DNA of 46,861 nucleotides from a virus, in IMG/VR virus record IMGVR_UViG_3300036859_000525, positions 1 to 46,861 of that record; one strand, written 5' to 3'. Position 1 is the first letter of the stretch, and each line of letters opens with the position of its first letter. A program made the position numbers and the translations under genes. Below the pieces are notes generated by a model. It searched no databases. It was given only the letters and a program-made list of their open reading frames with translations, and was not told the origin of the DNA. Positions 14,553-25,200 of this stretch are shown piece after piece.

Positions 14553-15839
14553 ATGGCTGACAGCACCCTCGCAGTGATTCAGAGCCTGCTCTACGAGATG
14601 CGCGGGCCGATGCAATCGCTCTACCCGACCCGGAACTTCCTGCTCGGCTACCTCTCGGGAGTCGGTCAGGACGGAGCGCCCGGTCGGATCACTCCACTCC
14701 AGAACCCGAAGCAGTTCGACGGCTCCTCGGTACGGGTGCCGCTCGACACCGTTGCCATGCAGGGCGGCGGCTGGGTGCTGGAGTCCGGCACGGTCAACGT
14801 CCCGATCGCGCCGATCATCACGCAGGCGAACATCGCCCTGAAGAAGTTCATTCAGCCTTTCGGCATCTCGCTGGAGGCGATGGAGGACTCGCGGGGTGGC
14901 AACTCGGCGATCGACGCGACCGCGATGAATCTGCAGAAGGCGCGGATCGCGATGGCTGACGCCGTCAACGTCGCGCTCTGCGGCGACGGCACCGGCAAGC
15001 TCGCAGGTGTTGCCTCGGGGACCTCGCCGGGTCTCTCAATGGTGCTCGACCCCGGCACCGACTGGGACAAGATCTACGTCGGTCAGGTCGTGGACGTGCT
15101 CACCGAAGGCACCGGCGCGGATGCCGGGCAGGGCAAGCGGCGGAAGATCGCCACGATCAACATCACGACCGGCACGATCACCTTCGACACCGCCCAGCAG
15201 GCCTCGGACGGTGGCACGGGGAACATCACCTTCGGGGCCACTTCGGCGCTGTTCGTGCCGGGCTCCTTCGGGGCGGTGCTCCAGGGTGGTTTTCAGGCGG
15301 CGGGACGGATCTCGCCCTTCGAGGGTGTGAACCTGACCGCCGTCCCGCAGTTCAAGGCTGTGGATGGGCGGGCCGGTGACACCGCTGTGGCGCCGATGTC
15401 GGACGCACTGATCGACCTCGGGGTCACGCTCGCGCAGCGGGCAGGCGACGGTCTCTTCGACGCCGCCATCGGCGACCCGAACGCGATCAACGTCTACAAG
15501 AACAGCAAGGCGAATCAGACCCGGTTCACGACTCCGACCGGGGTGGTTGCCTCCCGCTGGTCCGGGATCCAGGTTGATCTCGGCAACCAGATCGTCACGA
15601 TCGTCCCCGAGCGGAAGTACAAGCCGGGCGAGATCGCCTTCTGGAACCGGCAGGCGAACACGCTGTACGGCTCGTCCGCCGGTCCCGACTACGACGACCT
15701 GGCTGGCTCGATGTTCAAGCAGTTCCAGCGCCAGACCAACTACGAGGTCTGGCTGAAGGATCGTCTGGAGCTGGGCTGGCACTCCCCGTCGAAGATGCTC
15801 TTCTTCGGCGATCTCCAGGTCCAGAACACGGCCGGTTAA
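14553..15839 (+). CDS. major capsid protein
   Basis: This 428-residue protein starts MADSTLAVIQSLLYE with GGGAGG upstream and follows the scaffold. Its length and pattern (mixed alpha/beta, spine-helix-like segment DATAMNLQKARIAMADAV, receptor to the carboxy end) fit the HK97-fold major capsid proteins. It should form the icosahedral shell. No leader protease is present nearby, consistent with a scaffold-dependent P22-like head. Confidence 0.8.
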   Translation: MADSTLAVIQSLLYEMRGPMQSLYPTRNFLLGYLSGVGQDGAPGRITPLQNPKQFDGSSVRVPLDTVAMQGGGWVLESGTVNVPIAPIITQANIALKKFIQPFGISLEAMEDSRGGNSAIDATAMNLQKARIAMADAVNVALCGDGTGKLAGVASGTSPGLSMVLDPGTDWDKIYVGQVVDVLTEGTGADAGQGKRRKIATINITTGTITFDTAQQASDGGTGNITFGATSALFVPGSFGAVLQGGFQAAGRISPFEGVNLTAVPQFKAVDGRAGDTAVAPMSDALIDLGVTLAQRAGDGLFDAAIGDPNAINVYKNSKANQTRFTTPTGVVASRWSGIQVDLGNQIVTIVPERKYKPGEIAFWNRQANTLYGSSAGPDYDDLAGSMFKQFQRQTNYEVWLKDRLELGWHSPSKMLFFGDLQVQNTAG

Positions 15840-15858
15840 CCCGGGCGGGTGAACCGCC

Positions 15859-16332
15859 GTGTTGTCGGTCCGTGAGACGCGGGGTGGTCTGCTCCTCGCC
15901 GAGGAAACGACTGCCCCGCGTGAGATCCAAGAGGCACTGAAGAGGATCGATCCTGACCTGATCCTGGGTCAGGAAGTCGATCAGGCATGGTCCTGTTTCG
16001 TCTGGAAGGTGCTGCTCCAGCAGCCCGACCGTCCGGCACTCTGGCTGTTCGACTGGCGGGAGAAGATGAGGGACGGGCACTCGCGGCCGAGGCCTCTCTC
16101 CTTCGGAATCGTGGAGGAGGCCCAGGCCTTTCGGCGTGACTCTCGGCGAGCTGTGCTTGATCCGCTAAGGGCGAATGAGGAGATGGTCGCCAAGGGCGAC
16201 GAGCAGGCGACCGAAGAGACGCTCGGGATCAGCCGCGAGATCTACAAGCGCTCGCGCACGCTCTCACCCGTCCATCGCAGCCGAAGCCTCTACCTCGCCC
16301 GCGCCCGGGCGCGCAGGGAGGGCAGAAGCTGA
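15859..16332 (+). CDS. hypothetical protein after capsid
   Basis: This 157-residue protein from GTG 15859 has a weak upstream site. A basic carboxy tail (SLYLARARARREGRS) and WLFDWREKMRDG are notable. It occupies the usual place of head-completion genes but shows no known motif. The stop is coupled to the next start by TGATG. Confidence 0.5.
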   Translation: MLSVRETRGGLLLAEETTAPREIQEALKRIDPDLILGQEVDQAWSCFVWKVLLQQPDRPALWLFDWREKMRDGHSRPRPLSFGIVEEAQAFRRDSRRAVLDPLRANEEMVAKGDEQATEETLGISREIYKRSRTLSPVHRSRSLYLARARARREGRS

Positions 16333-17255
16333 TGGCGATCTACGCGCAGAAGGGCGCCGGTTTCGAGGCGACCGCCCAAGGTTTCGATACCGGCCTGGTC
16401 GGCACACTCGGCGTCCGCATCCTCGACAACGTCGGCGGAACGACGATGCCCCGGACGACGGCCGGGATCAGCGAGTTGGTTCCCGGCTCCGGCTTGTACG
16501 CCGTCACCCTGATCGCTCCACAGGTGATCGGCGAGTACACGGTCGCCTGGGACGACGGCCAGCCTGGCCCCGAGCACAGCGCCGCCGAGTCGCTGACCGT
16601 CCAGTCCACGACCGTCATCCAGGTCGGCACCGGCACCGAGGGGATGACCTTCGGCCAGATCCTCGACGACGTACTCGGCAACCCAGACCGCTTCGAGTCG
16701 GACATGCGTTCGCGTGCGGGCCGCTCGGTGAACATTCGCTACGCCCATCTCTGGAGCCTCGAAGACTGGACATTCCGGTTCGCAACCACCGAGCTGACCT
16801 CGTCCGGCAACGTGCTCAGCCCGGCGGCGGCTGACTTCGGCACTCCGATCTACCTCTGGGGGCCGGAAGGGGAGCAGCTCGTCTACCTCAACCAGGACGA
16901 GTTCGCCATCAGGTACGACCAGCTCGCGCTCGGTACGGCGGAGGCGTGGACGGTCATCGCCGAGGAGATCCTACTCGGGCCGACTCCGATCAACGTCGGC
17001 AGCTACCGCTGCTACTACCGCCGCCGCCTCTCGCAGCTGGTGGACGAGTCCGAGTACCCGATGCTCCCACCCGAGTTCCACCTGACCCTCGTCCATGGCG
17101 GCCGGGCCGAGCTGCTCTCCGTCTCCGACGACCCGACCTACGGGCACATGGAGGAGCAGTTCCAGAAGGACATCGAGGCGATGCGGCGCGAGTATCTGAT
17201 CGACGCGCTCGGGCAACCGGCGATGTGGCCGACTGATTACTCGACGGTGAGCTAA
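16332..17255 (+). CDS. head-tail adaptor with amino Ig-like domain
   Basis: This 307-residue protein has residues 1-95 that look like an Ig or carboxypeptidase-regulatory domain (LGVRILDN, GLYAVTLIAPQVIGEYTVAW). The remainder, from SDMRSRAGRSVNIRYAHLW, is adaptor-like and includes YRCYYRRRLSQLVDESEYP and a final helical YGHMEEQFQKDIEAMRREYL. P22 gp4-type adaptors join portal to tail. The fusion is unusual. The role is inferred from order and shape. Confidence 0.55.
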   Translation: MAIYAQKGAGFEATAQGFDTGLVGTLGVRILDNVGGTTMPRTTAGISELVPGSGLYAVTLIAPQVIGEYTVAWDDGQPGPEHSAAESLTVQSTTVIQVGTGTEGMTFGQILDDVLGNPDRFESDMRSRAGRSVNIRYAHLWSLEDWTFRFATTELTSSGNVLSPAAADFGTPIYLWGPEGEQLVYLNQDEFAIRYDQLALGTAEAWTVIAEEILLGPTPINVGSYRCYYRRRLSQLVDESEYPMLPPEFHLTLVHGGRAELLSVSDDPTYGHMEEQFQKDIEAMRREYLIDALGQPAMWPTDYSTVS

Positions 17256-18820
17256 TGGCCAGCGCGGCCATCAAGCCCGCAAGACCCGGCGGGCTGCCCT
17301 ATGCCGAGCTTGCGATCCAGGACTTCTCCGGCGGGCTAAACGTCCGTGATGCCGCCACCGAGCTGAAGGAGAACGAGACCCCGGACTGCATGAACGTTGT
17401 CATTGATGAGCGCGGCGGAGTGGCGAAGCGACTCGGCTACTCGCGCTGGAACGCAACTGCGCTTCCGAACCTGCTTACCTACGGCTACGAGTCCGATGTC
17501 TGCAACTGCGTCTTCTGGTACTCGCAGGCGGATGGGAAGCTGTACCGGGACACGAACGGCCTGCCCACGCTGGTCAAGACCTTCGCTGCCGGAGCGGCGA
17601 TTGCGATTGCCGACTTCGCCGGGGTCTGCTACCTGATCCACGCCTTCGATGGCATGTACGCGAGCACGAACGGAACCTCCTGGTCGCTGACCAGTGCCGC
17701 CTCCGGAGCGATCCCCTCCGGGGACATGCTCGCCGTCTGGCAGAACAAGCTCTGGGTCGCCAGCTCGACCTCGAACCTGCTCAGCTTCTCCGCCCCCGGC
17801 GATCCGACCCGCTGGGACCCGGCCGACGACGCGGGCGCGAACTACATCCGAGAGGGAAACGACTTCCCGATCTCTTGTTTGTTCGGGACCTCGGGCGTGG
17901 ATGTGCAGGCGAAGCCCGCGCTCCTGGTCGGCAAGCGCTCCGGCGCGCAGGGATCGACACACCGCGTCACCGATGCCTCCACCGGCGACTACGCGACCAT
18001 CGACCAGGGCGTTGGCCCTGCGGGGCCACGAGCGATCACATCCCTGTACGGCAGCCTGTACATGCTCTCGACCGCCGGAATCTTCCAGACCGACGGGCAA
18101 TCAGCCTTGCTCCCGATCGGCTCTCGGCTCTCGAAGATGTTCGATCCGGCCGCGCTCGACTTCTCACAGGCGGCAGGCTTCGCCGCCGGGCGGACACGCG
18201 ACCGCGTTCGCTTCTCGATCGCCCGCGCAGACGCGACTGGTAACGACCTCGCGCTCGAATACCACCCTGCCTTCCAAGCCTTCACCGCCCGCTCCGACGC
18301 CGCCTCCTGCTATGTCACCCGAGGGCAGCAGAACGGGATCCTGCTCGGCGGCTCCCCGAATGTGGTCGGCCGGATCTGGCAATTCGACTCCGGCGGCGCC
18401 GACGACGGCGAGCCGATCTCCTCACGGATCCTCACCCGCGTCTTCCAGCCCGGAGTCGGCTGGCTGCTCCGTCTCCAGCACGTACGCATCCTCGGCCGAG
18501 GCCACTTCACGATGGAGTCGCTCGCCGACTTCGCCAAGAGCGGCAAGCAGAAGGATGTTTCGCTCGTCTCGGAGGGCTTTACCTGGGACTCGGACGGCTG
18601 GGACGATCCGACTGTCGGCTGGGGCGAAGACCTGGTCGAAGGCTGGGGCAGCTTCTACCCCCGCCATCTCGGTCGTGCCTTCCAGATCAGAGTCTCCGAG
18701 ACCTCGACCGCGATCGGCACCGCCCCACCATTACTCGAAGACGGCGCCGCGCTGACGGTCGGAGCCTGGTCGCTGTACGGCCTCCAGCTCCACTTCTCCT
18801 CGCTCCACCCCATCGTCTGA
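17255..18820 (+). CDS. tail protein, P22 gp10-like stabilisation protein
   Basis: This 521-residue protein starts in a TAATG overlap. The amino segment DFSGGLNVRDAATELKENET then PDCMNVVIDERGGVAKRLGY is a signature of podovirus tail stabilisation/tube proteins, which cap the portal. The rest is a repetitive beta-propeller-like domain with Gly- and Trp-rich strands. It fits the short-tail architecture. Confidence 0.7.
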   Translation: MASAAIKPARPGGLPYAELAIQDFSGGLNVRDAATELKENETPDCMNVVIDERGGVAKRLGYSRWNATALPNLLTYGYESDVCNCVFWYSQADGKLYRDTNGLPTLVKTFAAGAAIAIADFAGVCYLIHAFDGMYASTNGTSWSLTSAASGAIPSGDMLAVWQNKLWVASSTSNLLSFSAPGDPTRWDPADDAGANYIREGNDFPISCLFGTSGVDVQAKPALLVGKRSGAQGSTHRVTDASTGDYATIDQGVGPAGPRAITSLYGSLYMLSTAGIFQTDGQSALLPIGSRLSKMFDPAALDFSQAAGFAAGRTRDRVRFSIARADATGNDLALEYHPAFQAFTARSDAASCYVTRGQQNGILLGGSPNVVGRIWQFDSGGADDGEPISSRILTRVFQPGVGWLLRLQHVRILGRGHFTMESLADFAKSGKQKDVSLVSEGFTWDSDGWDDPTVGWGEDLVEGWGSFYPRHLGRAFQIRVSETSTAIGTAPPLLEDGAALTVGAWSLYGLQLHFSSLHPIV

Positions 18821-18829
18821 GAGGGGCCT

Positions 18830-19546
18830 ATGCCTTTCGACTTTTCGCCCTACCGGGTCGCCTCGGGAGAGAAGCCTGCCTCCTCGACCAAGTTCAACAA
18901 CTTCCTACAGGTGGTTCAGGACGGGATGAACGCGATGCCGCCCGCGAACCTGCTCGGCTTTCCTTCGGACGCGAGCAAGTTCCTAGACGGAGCCGGGGGT
19001 TGGTCGGTGCCGGTCACAGACATGGCAGCCGTCTACTTGAAGACGACCGCCTTTGATCTGGTCAACAACGCTGCCCTGGTCGATCTGCTCCAAGGCTCGA
19101 TCATCATCCCCGCGAGCAAGCTCGGCCCGAACGCGGCGATCAAGATCTTCGCCGGGGGCAGCTACCTGAACAACTCCGGCGCCAACCGCCAGCTCCGAGT
19201 CGTGCTCGCGCTCGGTCCGCAAACGATCTGGGACCCAAGCATGAGCGACCCGATGACGGGGAACACGGGACGGCGCGGCTGGCACTTCTTCGCCTGCATC
19301 CAGGCGATGGGATCGACCGGCGTCCAAATGACCTCGGGCTACTTCATGATCAATAACCCGGGGACGGCGACGGTCGGGCTGGGCAAGCTGAACAGCACGG
19401 TCGAGATCCTCGCTCCCTTCCAGGGCGCAGGGACGACGGTGAACATGACCGGCTCGCAGGTGCTGGCCTTTTCCGCCCAGCACAGCGTCGCCCACGCCCT
19501 TTGCTCGATGAAGCTCGAATACGCTCGCGTGGAGGTATCGGCATGA
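18830..19546 (+). CDS. fibre-like tail protein
   Basis: This 238-residue protein has a short anchoring part (residues 1-45), the fibre motif ASKFLDGAGGWSVP (about residues 46-60) and a beta-rich, jelly-roll head. The motif matches that of the protein at 12852 and is typical of phage fibres. It probably contacts the host surface. It is coupled to the next gene by ATGA. Confidence 0.65.
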   Translation: MPFDFSPYRVASGEKPASSTKFNNFLQVVQDGMNAMPPANLLGFPSDASKFLDGAGGWSVPVTDMAAVYLKTTAFDLVNNAALVDLLQGSIIIPASKLGPNAAIKIFAGGSYLNNSGANRQLRVVLALGPQTIWDPSMSDPMTGNTGRRGWHFFACIQAMGSTGVQMTSGYFMINNPGTATVGLGKLNSTVEILAPFQGAGTTVNMTGSQVLAFSAQHSVAHALCSMKLEYARVEVSA

Positions 19547-20307
19547 GCAACTACTACTACGGCTCAACCTTCGGCGGTCAGCGGCAGCGGTTGCCGTCCT
19601 ACTACGGCAGTCGAGCGCCATATGCGCCGTACGCGGCGGCTTCTTCGGTGCCACCACCGCCGCAGCCGGGTGCGACCGGCTCCTACTTCCCAACCCCGCA
19701 GGACATGGCCCAGGTCGGCGGCGGCGGGTACACGGTCGGCGGCGGGCAGATGTTCCCGCAGACAGCTCCGGCCCCGGCGCCGACGCCAGCACCGGCGAGA
19801 CCGGCGATCGACTTCGCTAATCTCGACTACTCGAACGATCCGATCCTCGCTCGCACTCGGGCGCTGGCCGAAGAGGCGATCGCCCAAGCAAACGCCGACG
19901 CACGAGCGAACCGCACCCGCCTGGCGATCGGCTTCGGCGACCCCGAGCTGGCCGACAAGCTGAAGCTCGGCGGTGACGTTCGCAAGCAGGCGGCGGAGAA
20001 TACCTTCGGCACCGTCCAGGAGCTGGAGCGGACGCTGAACCGCCGGAACGTGTTCGACATCAACCGCCCGCTCTCCGACACGCGCAACCTCTTCTACTCG
20101 ACCGAGCGCGCCCGCGAGCTGGGCCTCTCCGGCGAGCAGCACCTGCGCGACCGCTCGACCGCCTGGAACTCCGTCCAAGACAAGCTGGCCACAATCTCCC
20201 AGCAGGTACAGGCGTCGAAGATGGCAGCCCAGGCACAGATCATCCAGGCCGAGCAGGCAGCTTACGCTCGGGCGCTCCAACAGGCGATGTACGCCGCTGG
20301 CGTCTAG
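19543..20307 (+). CDS. virion protein with YYGSRAPYA tag
   Basis: This 254-residue protein starts ATG 19543 in ATGA overlap. The amino end is Tyr/Gly/Pro-rich with YYGSRAPYAPY; residues 80-100 are Ala/Pro repeats; the rest is helical. The tag recurs in the next rightward gene (20766). I infer an ejection or internal virion protein. The HNH gene follows on the opposite strand and its end overlaps this gene. Confidence 0.6.
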   Translation: MSNYYYGSTFGGQRQRLPSYYGSRAPYAPYAAASSVPPPPQPGATGSYFPTPQDMAQVGGGGYTVGGGQMFPQTAPAPAPTPAPARPAIDFANLDYSNDPILARTRALAEEAIAQANADARANRTRLAIGFGDPELADKLKLGGDVRKQAAENTFGTVQELERTLNRRNVFDINRPLSDTRNLFYSTERARELGLSGEQHLRDRSTAWNSVQDKLATISQQVQASKMAAQAQIIQAEQAAYARALQQAMYAAGV

Positions 20308-20728
20308 CCTCTTTTGCTCGCTCGCAGGCTAGGCAGCGTCGGCTGAGACCCTTCTGGGAGTGTTCGATGCGAACGTTCTCCGGCGTGAGTTCATGGCCAC
20401 GGACGCAGTGAGTCTTGCGTGCGTTGACAGCCGAGGGCGATAGTCCTCGGAGAATGTTTTCGGAGTCGTCAACAACTTCCAGGTGTTCCGGGTTTACACA
20501 CGCCCGATTCCGGCATAGATGGTCAATGACCAAGCCTTCTGTAATCGGTGCGACGTGGAGTTCGTATGAGACGCGATGGGCGTAGAGCATCGGACCATGT
20601 TTCCCACCTTGGCTGATAACGCCGTATCCGTTCGGAAGTAGAGCAGCGGTCCATCGCCAGCAGCCACTTTCGTCCACGACGTATTTGCTTGCGAATCTCT
20701 CAGAGAGGGGCCTTCTTATGGCATCCAA
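20240..20728 (-). CDS. HNH homing endonuclease, free-standing
   Basis: This 162-residue protein is opposite in orientation to the virion genes around it. Motifs are CWRWTAALLPNGYGVI, AHRVSYELH, VIDHLCRNRACVNPEHLEVV and a carboxy zinc pair CVRGHELTPEN ... CLACERAK. This is the pattern of phage HNH homing nucleases. The start is TTG 20728 with weak site. Base use is less GC-biased than its neighbours, pointing to recent insertion between the two tagged virion genes. Its last 22 codons lie inside the preceding gene. Confidence 0.88.
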   Translation of the reverse strand: MDAIRRPLSERFASKYVVDESGCWRWTAALLPNGYGVISQGGKHGPMLYAHRVSYELHVAPITEGLVIDHLCRNRACVNPEHLEVVDDSENILRGLSPSAVNARKTHCVRGHELTPENVRIEHSQKGLSRRCLACERAKEARRQRRTSPVGAPERKLPARPG

Positions 20729-20765
20729 CTCTAACGGGCATGATCTAGCGGCGGGGGTGTAGCCG

Positions 20766-22277
20766 ATGCCAGCACTTCGCGTGCAGCCGATCCCGCCTTA
20801 CTACGGTTCGAGGGCGCCTTACGCTGGAACGATTCAGCCGAGGCAGCCGATGCCGCCGATCTCTACGCCGCAGCTACCGCCGACTGGCGGGGTACTGCCT
20901 TCCTCTTCGCCTTGGGACATCACGCCCGACGTATCCCAGCAGGTCTTCGGGGTGATCAACCCGCAGCTCCAGTCGGCGGCCGACATCATCAACCGCCGAG
21001 GGCAGATGGGAACCGGCGCGATCTCCGGTCTGACCGGCGCCTACCAGTCTCACCTACAAGGGATCGGCGGGATGCTCGGCGGCTGGGGCCAGGACAAGTT
21101 GAAGGCCGCAGTCGGCTATGGGCGGGACATGCTCACCGGCGCTGGACAGACGCAGGCCGCAGGCCTCGGGAAGGCGATCCAACAGATCGGCCCCGGGATC
21201 AGCCAGGGCAGCGACCTCGACCTCGCCCAGCAGGGCAAGGGTGCGGGTGGTGCCTCCTACGGAACCGGGATCGCCGAGCTGGACGCGCTGATCGCCAAGC
21301 AGGCGGCATCGCAGGCCCGCTCGGCGATGGAGCCGAGCTTCGCCGCGATGGAGGGCCAACAGCAGCAGGGAATGCTCGCGGCCCAGCTCGCCCGTCAGCT
21401 CTACGAGCAGCAGTCGCAGATCATGGGCCAAGTCCCCGAGCTGGCGCTCAATCTCCAGAACCAGGCCTACCAGCGCCAGACCGACCTACGCGACTACCAG
21501 GAGCGGGTGCGCGAGTTCAACATCCAGCAGGGGCAGACGAAGGCACAAATCGTCGGCCCGAACGCGCCGACCATCTCCGGGCGACAGCAGTACTGGGACA
21601 AGGTTGCCGCCGATCGGACCGCGCAGACCGGGACCGTCTATCGGGGAACGACGACGGGCATCCGCCCGATTACCGACCCGAGGACAGGCCAGCAGGTCAA
21701 GACGGCCGAGCAGAAGAAGGAGCTAGCTAACTACGTCCTCGCTACCGGCCTCGACCCGAATACGGGCGCTCCCACGCCGGAGACCGTCGCCAAGCTGAAG
21801 GCGCTCGGCTACGGTAGCGGCGGCGGGGTCAGCGAGGGGACGGTGAAGACGAATGTCGCGGCGGCGACCGCGATGGCGAAGGAGAACATCCGCCACAACG
21901 AGACGATTCGCAAGCTCCAGATCGCCCAGCAGAACGCCGACACCGCTGCAGGAAAAGCACAGATCGCTGCGGCTACAGCTACCGAGCGGCATCGGCACAA
22001 CGTCTGGGTCGAGCAGCACCCGAAGGCAGTCGCGGCCGACAAGCCGATCGGCACTCCGACTGGCAACCGACCTCGCGTCTCGAAGAGTGGGATCTGGACC
22101 TACGCGAGTGGCAAGCGGATCACCGATCCCCGGATCATCAACTACTGGGAGAAGCAGTACCAGACCGGCCGCACCGATGGCCGGGGTGGCCTCGGAGCGG
22201 TCAACAAGAAGAGTGCGAGTGGAGGCGGCGTACCGCCTCACGGAACGAAGAGACAGCCGAAGAAGCCGGGGACGTAG
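20766..22277 (+). CDS. large virion (ejection-type) protein with YYGSRAPYA tag
   Basis: This 503-residue protein has the YYGSRAPYA motif at residues 12-20, followed by Pro-rich sequence. Long Ala/Gln-rich helices occupy the middle (PSFAAMEGQQQQGMLAAQLA). The end has SGIWTYASGKRI and WEKQYQTGRTDG, similar to the start of the next protein. Size and helical makeup suit podovirus ejection proteins. No RBS of note follows the HNH insertion. Confidence 0.6.
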   Translation: MPALRVQPIPPYYGSRAPYAGTIQPRQPMPPISTPQLPPTGGVLPSSSPWDITPDVSQQVFGVINPQLQSAADIINRRGQMGTGAISGLTGAYQSHLQGIGGMLGGWGQDKLKAAVGYGRDMLTGAGQTQAAGLGKAIQQIGPGISQGSDLDLAQQGKGAGGASYGTGIAELDALIAKQAASQARSAMEPSFAAMEGQQQQGMLAAQLARQLYEQQSQIMGQVPELALNLQNQAYQRQTDLRDYQERVREFNIQQGQTKAQIVGPNAPTISGRQQYWDKVAADRTAQTGTVYRGTTTGIRPITDPRTGQQVKTAEQKKELANYVLATGLDPNTGAPTPETVAKLKALGYGSGGGVSEGTVKTNVAAATAMAKENIRHNETIRKLQIAQQNADTAAGKAQIAAATATERHRHNVWVEQHPKAVAADKPIGTPTGNRPRVSKSGIWTYASGKRITDPRIINYWEKQYQTGRTDGRGGLGAVNKKSASGGGVPPHGTKRQPKKPGT

Positions 22278-25200
22278 ATGGCGCTTGGAACCGCACCGCG
22301 CCGGGTCTCGTCCGGTGTCTGGGTCACTCGTACCGGCCGCAAGCTGACCCCGGCCGGAGGCGCCTACTGGGAGAATCTCTACCGCTCCGGGCGCACGAGC
22401 GGCACCGGGCACATGACCCAGCCCTCGGTCGTCCAGCAGAAGCCGACTCCACCTACCCGCCCGGCCGCGCCGAAGACGCCGACCCGACTCCAGCTTGCGC
22501 TTGCCCAGGCAGCCTCACAGGGCCAGGCAGATCGGCGGCGCCCAGACGTACAGCAGGCGATTCGGGCGAGCAGGGCCTACCACGCCGCCGGGGACACGCT
22601 TCTGCATCCCAGAGATCTGCTCGCTCCCGTCCGCGCAGCGGGGGCAGTCGGTCGCGGCGTCGGCGGGACGATGCAGCAGCTCGGGATCGGCCTCTCCGCC
22701 GCCTCTCGGGGGACAAGCGCGGGGACGACCAGGGCGAGAGCGGCACGCGAGACCGTCCCCCGTCTTGCCACTCAGGCTGGCAACATCACGATCGGCCCCG
22801 ACCTGACGGCAGCGATCCAAGGCCGAAAGGCTTCGGGCCTCGGTCTCGGTCTGGACGTGGCGATGCTACCTCTGTTCGGAGTCGGGCCGGTGAGAGGTGC
22901 TCGGGCTGCGATCGCGGGCACGAGAGAGCTGGCTGCGGGCGCAGGACGTGAAGCAGCGGTCGAGGCTGCCGGTGCCGCCTATCGGGGACCTGGGCTCCTT
23001 CAGAGTCTGAAGCGCCCGTATCGGGGAATATGGTATGAGCAGCGCTTCCAGCAAGTTCCGACCGCCCGCTCCGCCTTCGCCCAGCACGTCTTCGAGCGAC
23101 CGATGGACTGGGCGAGCAAGGCGCTGATGGGAGACAGCTGGCTCTCTCGGAGCGGACGCAAGGCGCTCGGTAGCGAGGTCGGGATTCTGCCCAAGGGCAC
23201 GACCGAGATGCGGGTGCCGAAGTACGCCGGACGCGAGCAGGTCACCGCCGAGGCCACGGCCCAGGCCTCGATGGCCAAGCACATGCAAGCCCTCCCGGAG
23301 GCGGGCACGGTCGAGGACATCGCTCATTCCTGGTATCACCAACTCCCCGACGAGCACATGAACGCGCAAGGTCTCCAGCGCCTTCGCGATCTCTGGGGCC
23401 GGGAGCACGAGCAGGTGGTCAGCGGCAGCCGTCTGAAGTCGGTTCAGGAGGAGTTGGCCGCCGTGGACGAGGCGATTAACCAGGCCGAGTACGGCAGTGA
23501 CGACTACTGGGAATTGCTCGAACACAAGGGTGCACTTCGACAAGCGGTTACCGATCTCACCCCCGTAGAGATGGGCGGTAGACAGATCTGGTCTCCGCTG
23601 GAGCGCGATCTTGGGCTCAGTCTGACCAATCTGGACAAGACGATCCAGGCGGACGTGAAGCCCGACCAGAAGATCCTGAATGCGATGAAGGAGCTGACCG
23701 GAGATCGAGAGGAGACCCTGATCGACGCTGGGTTGCTCACTCCGGAGGGAGTAGAGACCCGCTCGAATCTGGTCCCCGAATGGCTTGGATTAGAGGGCGG
23801 AGGAGCGAACTTCCTCGGACATCGCCTCACTGAAGGACGCCGGACGATGTTTCCCGGCCGGGGCGGAGTCGGCCGTCCGAGGATTCCGGCTGGACTGAGC
23901 AAGCGCAACGAGCTGATCCTCGCCCGTTCTGGACGCTTGCGCCAGTCCACCCATGTCGCTGCCGAGGACTGGCTCGCCGCTCAGAACTACCGTCAACAGT
24001 TGAAGGCTCGCGAAGTGCTGGGGCAGATGGGGCGTCCCTTTACCGACCGCTACGCCTACGACCCGGAGACCGAGGTCGTCGTCAATCCGGAGGGCAAGGT
24101 CGTCCCGGCCAAGTGGAAGCGGGACGAGATGGCCTGGGAGACCGCCCATGGGGCAGACGAGGGAGAGCTGTACGACAAGGTCAAGGAACTGACCTCCGGC
24201 TACGTGGCCAAGGGTGACTCCGAGCTAGATCAGATGATCGAACAGGCCCGGCAACAGGGCGTGGATCTACACAACCTGCGAGTCGTGAAGAAGAAGGTCG
24301 CCGATCGCTACTATGCCCAGTTCACGAAGGCGCCACCGGCAGGCGCAGGGATGAGAAACTACGACAAGGCCGTGGATATCATGGCCGCGCATTTGATCTT
24401 CCTTCGCCTCGGCTACATCCCCAAGAACGCCGTCCAGAACGCACTGATGGCCGCTCCTCATCAGGGGATCATGGGCTTCTTCAACATGCCCCGGGCAGCA
24501 CAGATTCTCAACCGTCGGCGGGTGAACGACGAGCTGGGACGGCAGGTGTACGACCACATGGCCGCCCAGGTCGGGCTCGGCGGAGCAGGGACGATCGGCC
24601 AAGAGCTGTCCGGCGGGATTACCGGCACGGTCGGGAAGGTGATCGAGAAGGGACCCGAGGTCTCCTCGAAGATCGCCGATCTGCCCTTCCGGATGTCGGC
24701 TTTCATCCACGAGGCCGCAGCCGAGGGAGTGATCCCCCGCTTCAAGGGTCAGCTCTCGGACGAAGACATGGCCAAGCTGCTCGATCTGATGACAAACCCG
24801 GAGAAGGAGGCCGATCTTGCCAACATTCGCTCTCGGGCGGTCGAGGCGATGGCCGACTTCTCACGGCTCACCCCCGACCAGCGCCGCACCTGGCGCCGAT
24901 TGGCGATCATCCCCGGCTGGCTCTGGGCCGGTTCCCGCTATCCGGTTCACTTCGCTGCCACTCACCCCGGCCGCTCGGCCGCGCTCGCCTACGTCGCTGC
25001 CGGGGAGCCAGGTCTGCCGGAAGGAACGCATGTCGGCCCGATCCCACTGCCGAAGAACCGACCGCTCGATGAGTACTTCGCCAAGAACGTTCCCACCTAC
25101 GCGCAGGGGGTTATGGGTCCGGGCGGGCTCTGGCGGACAGGATCGGTCTCGCCCTATGACACGCCCTTCAGCTCGCTCCAGTCGCTCACCTTCCAGGGCG

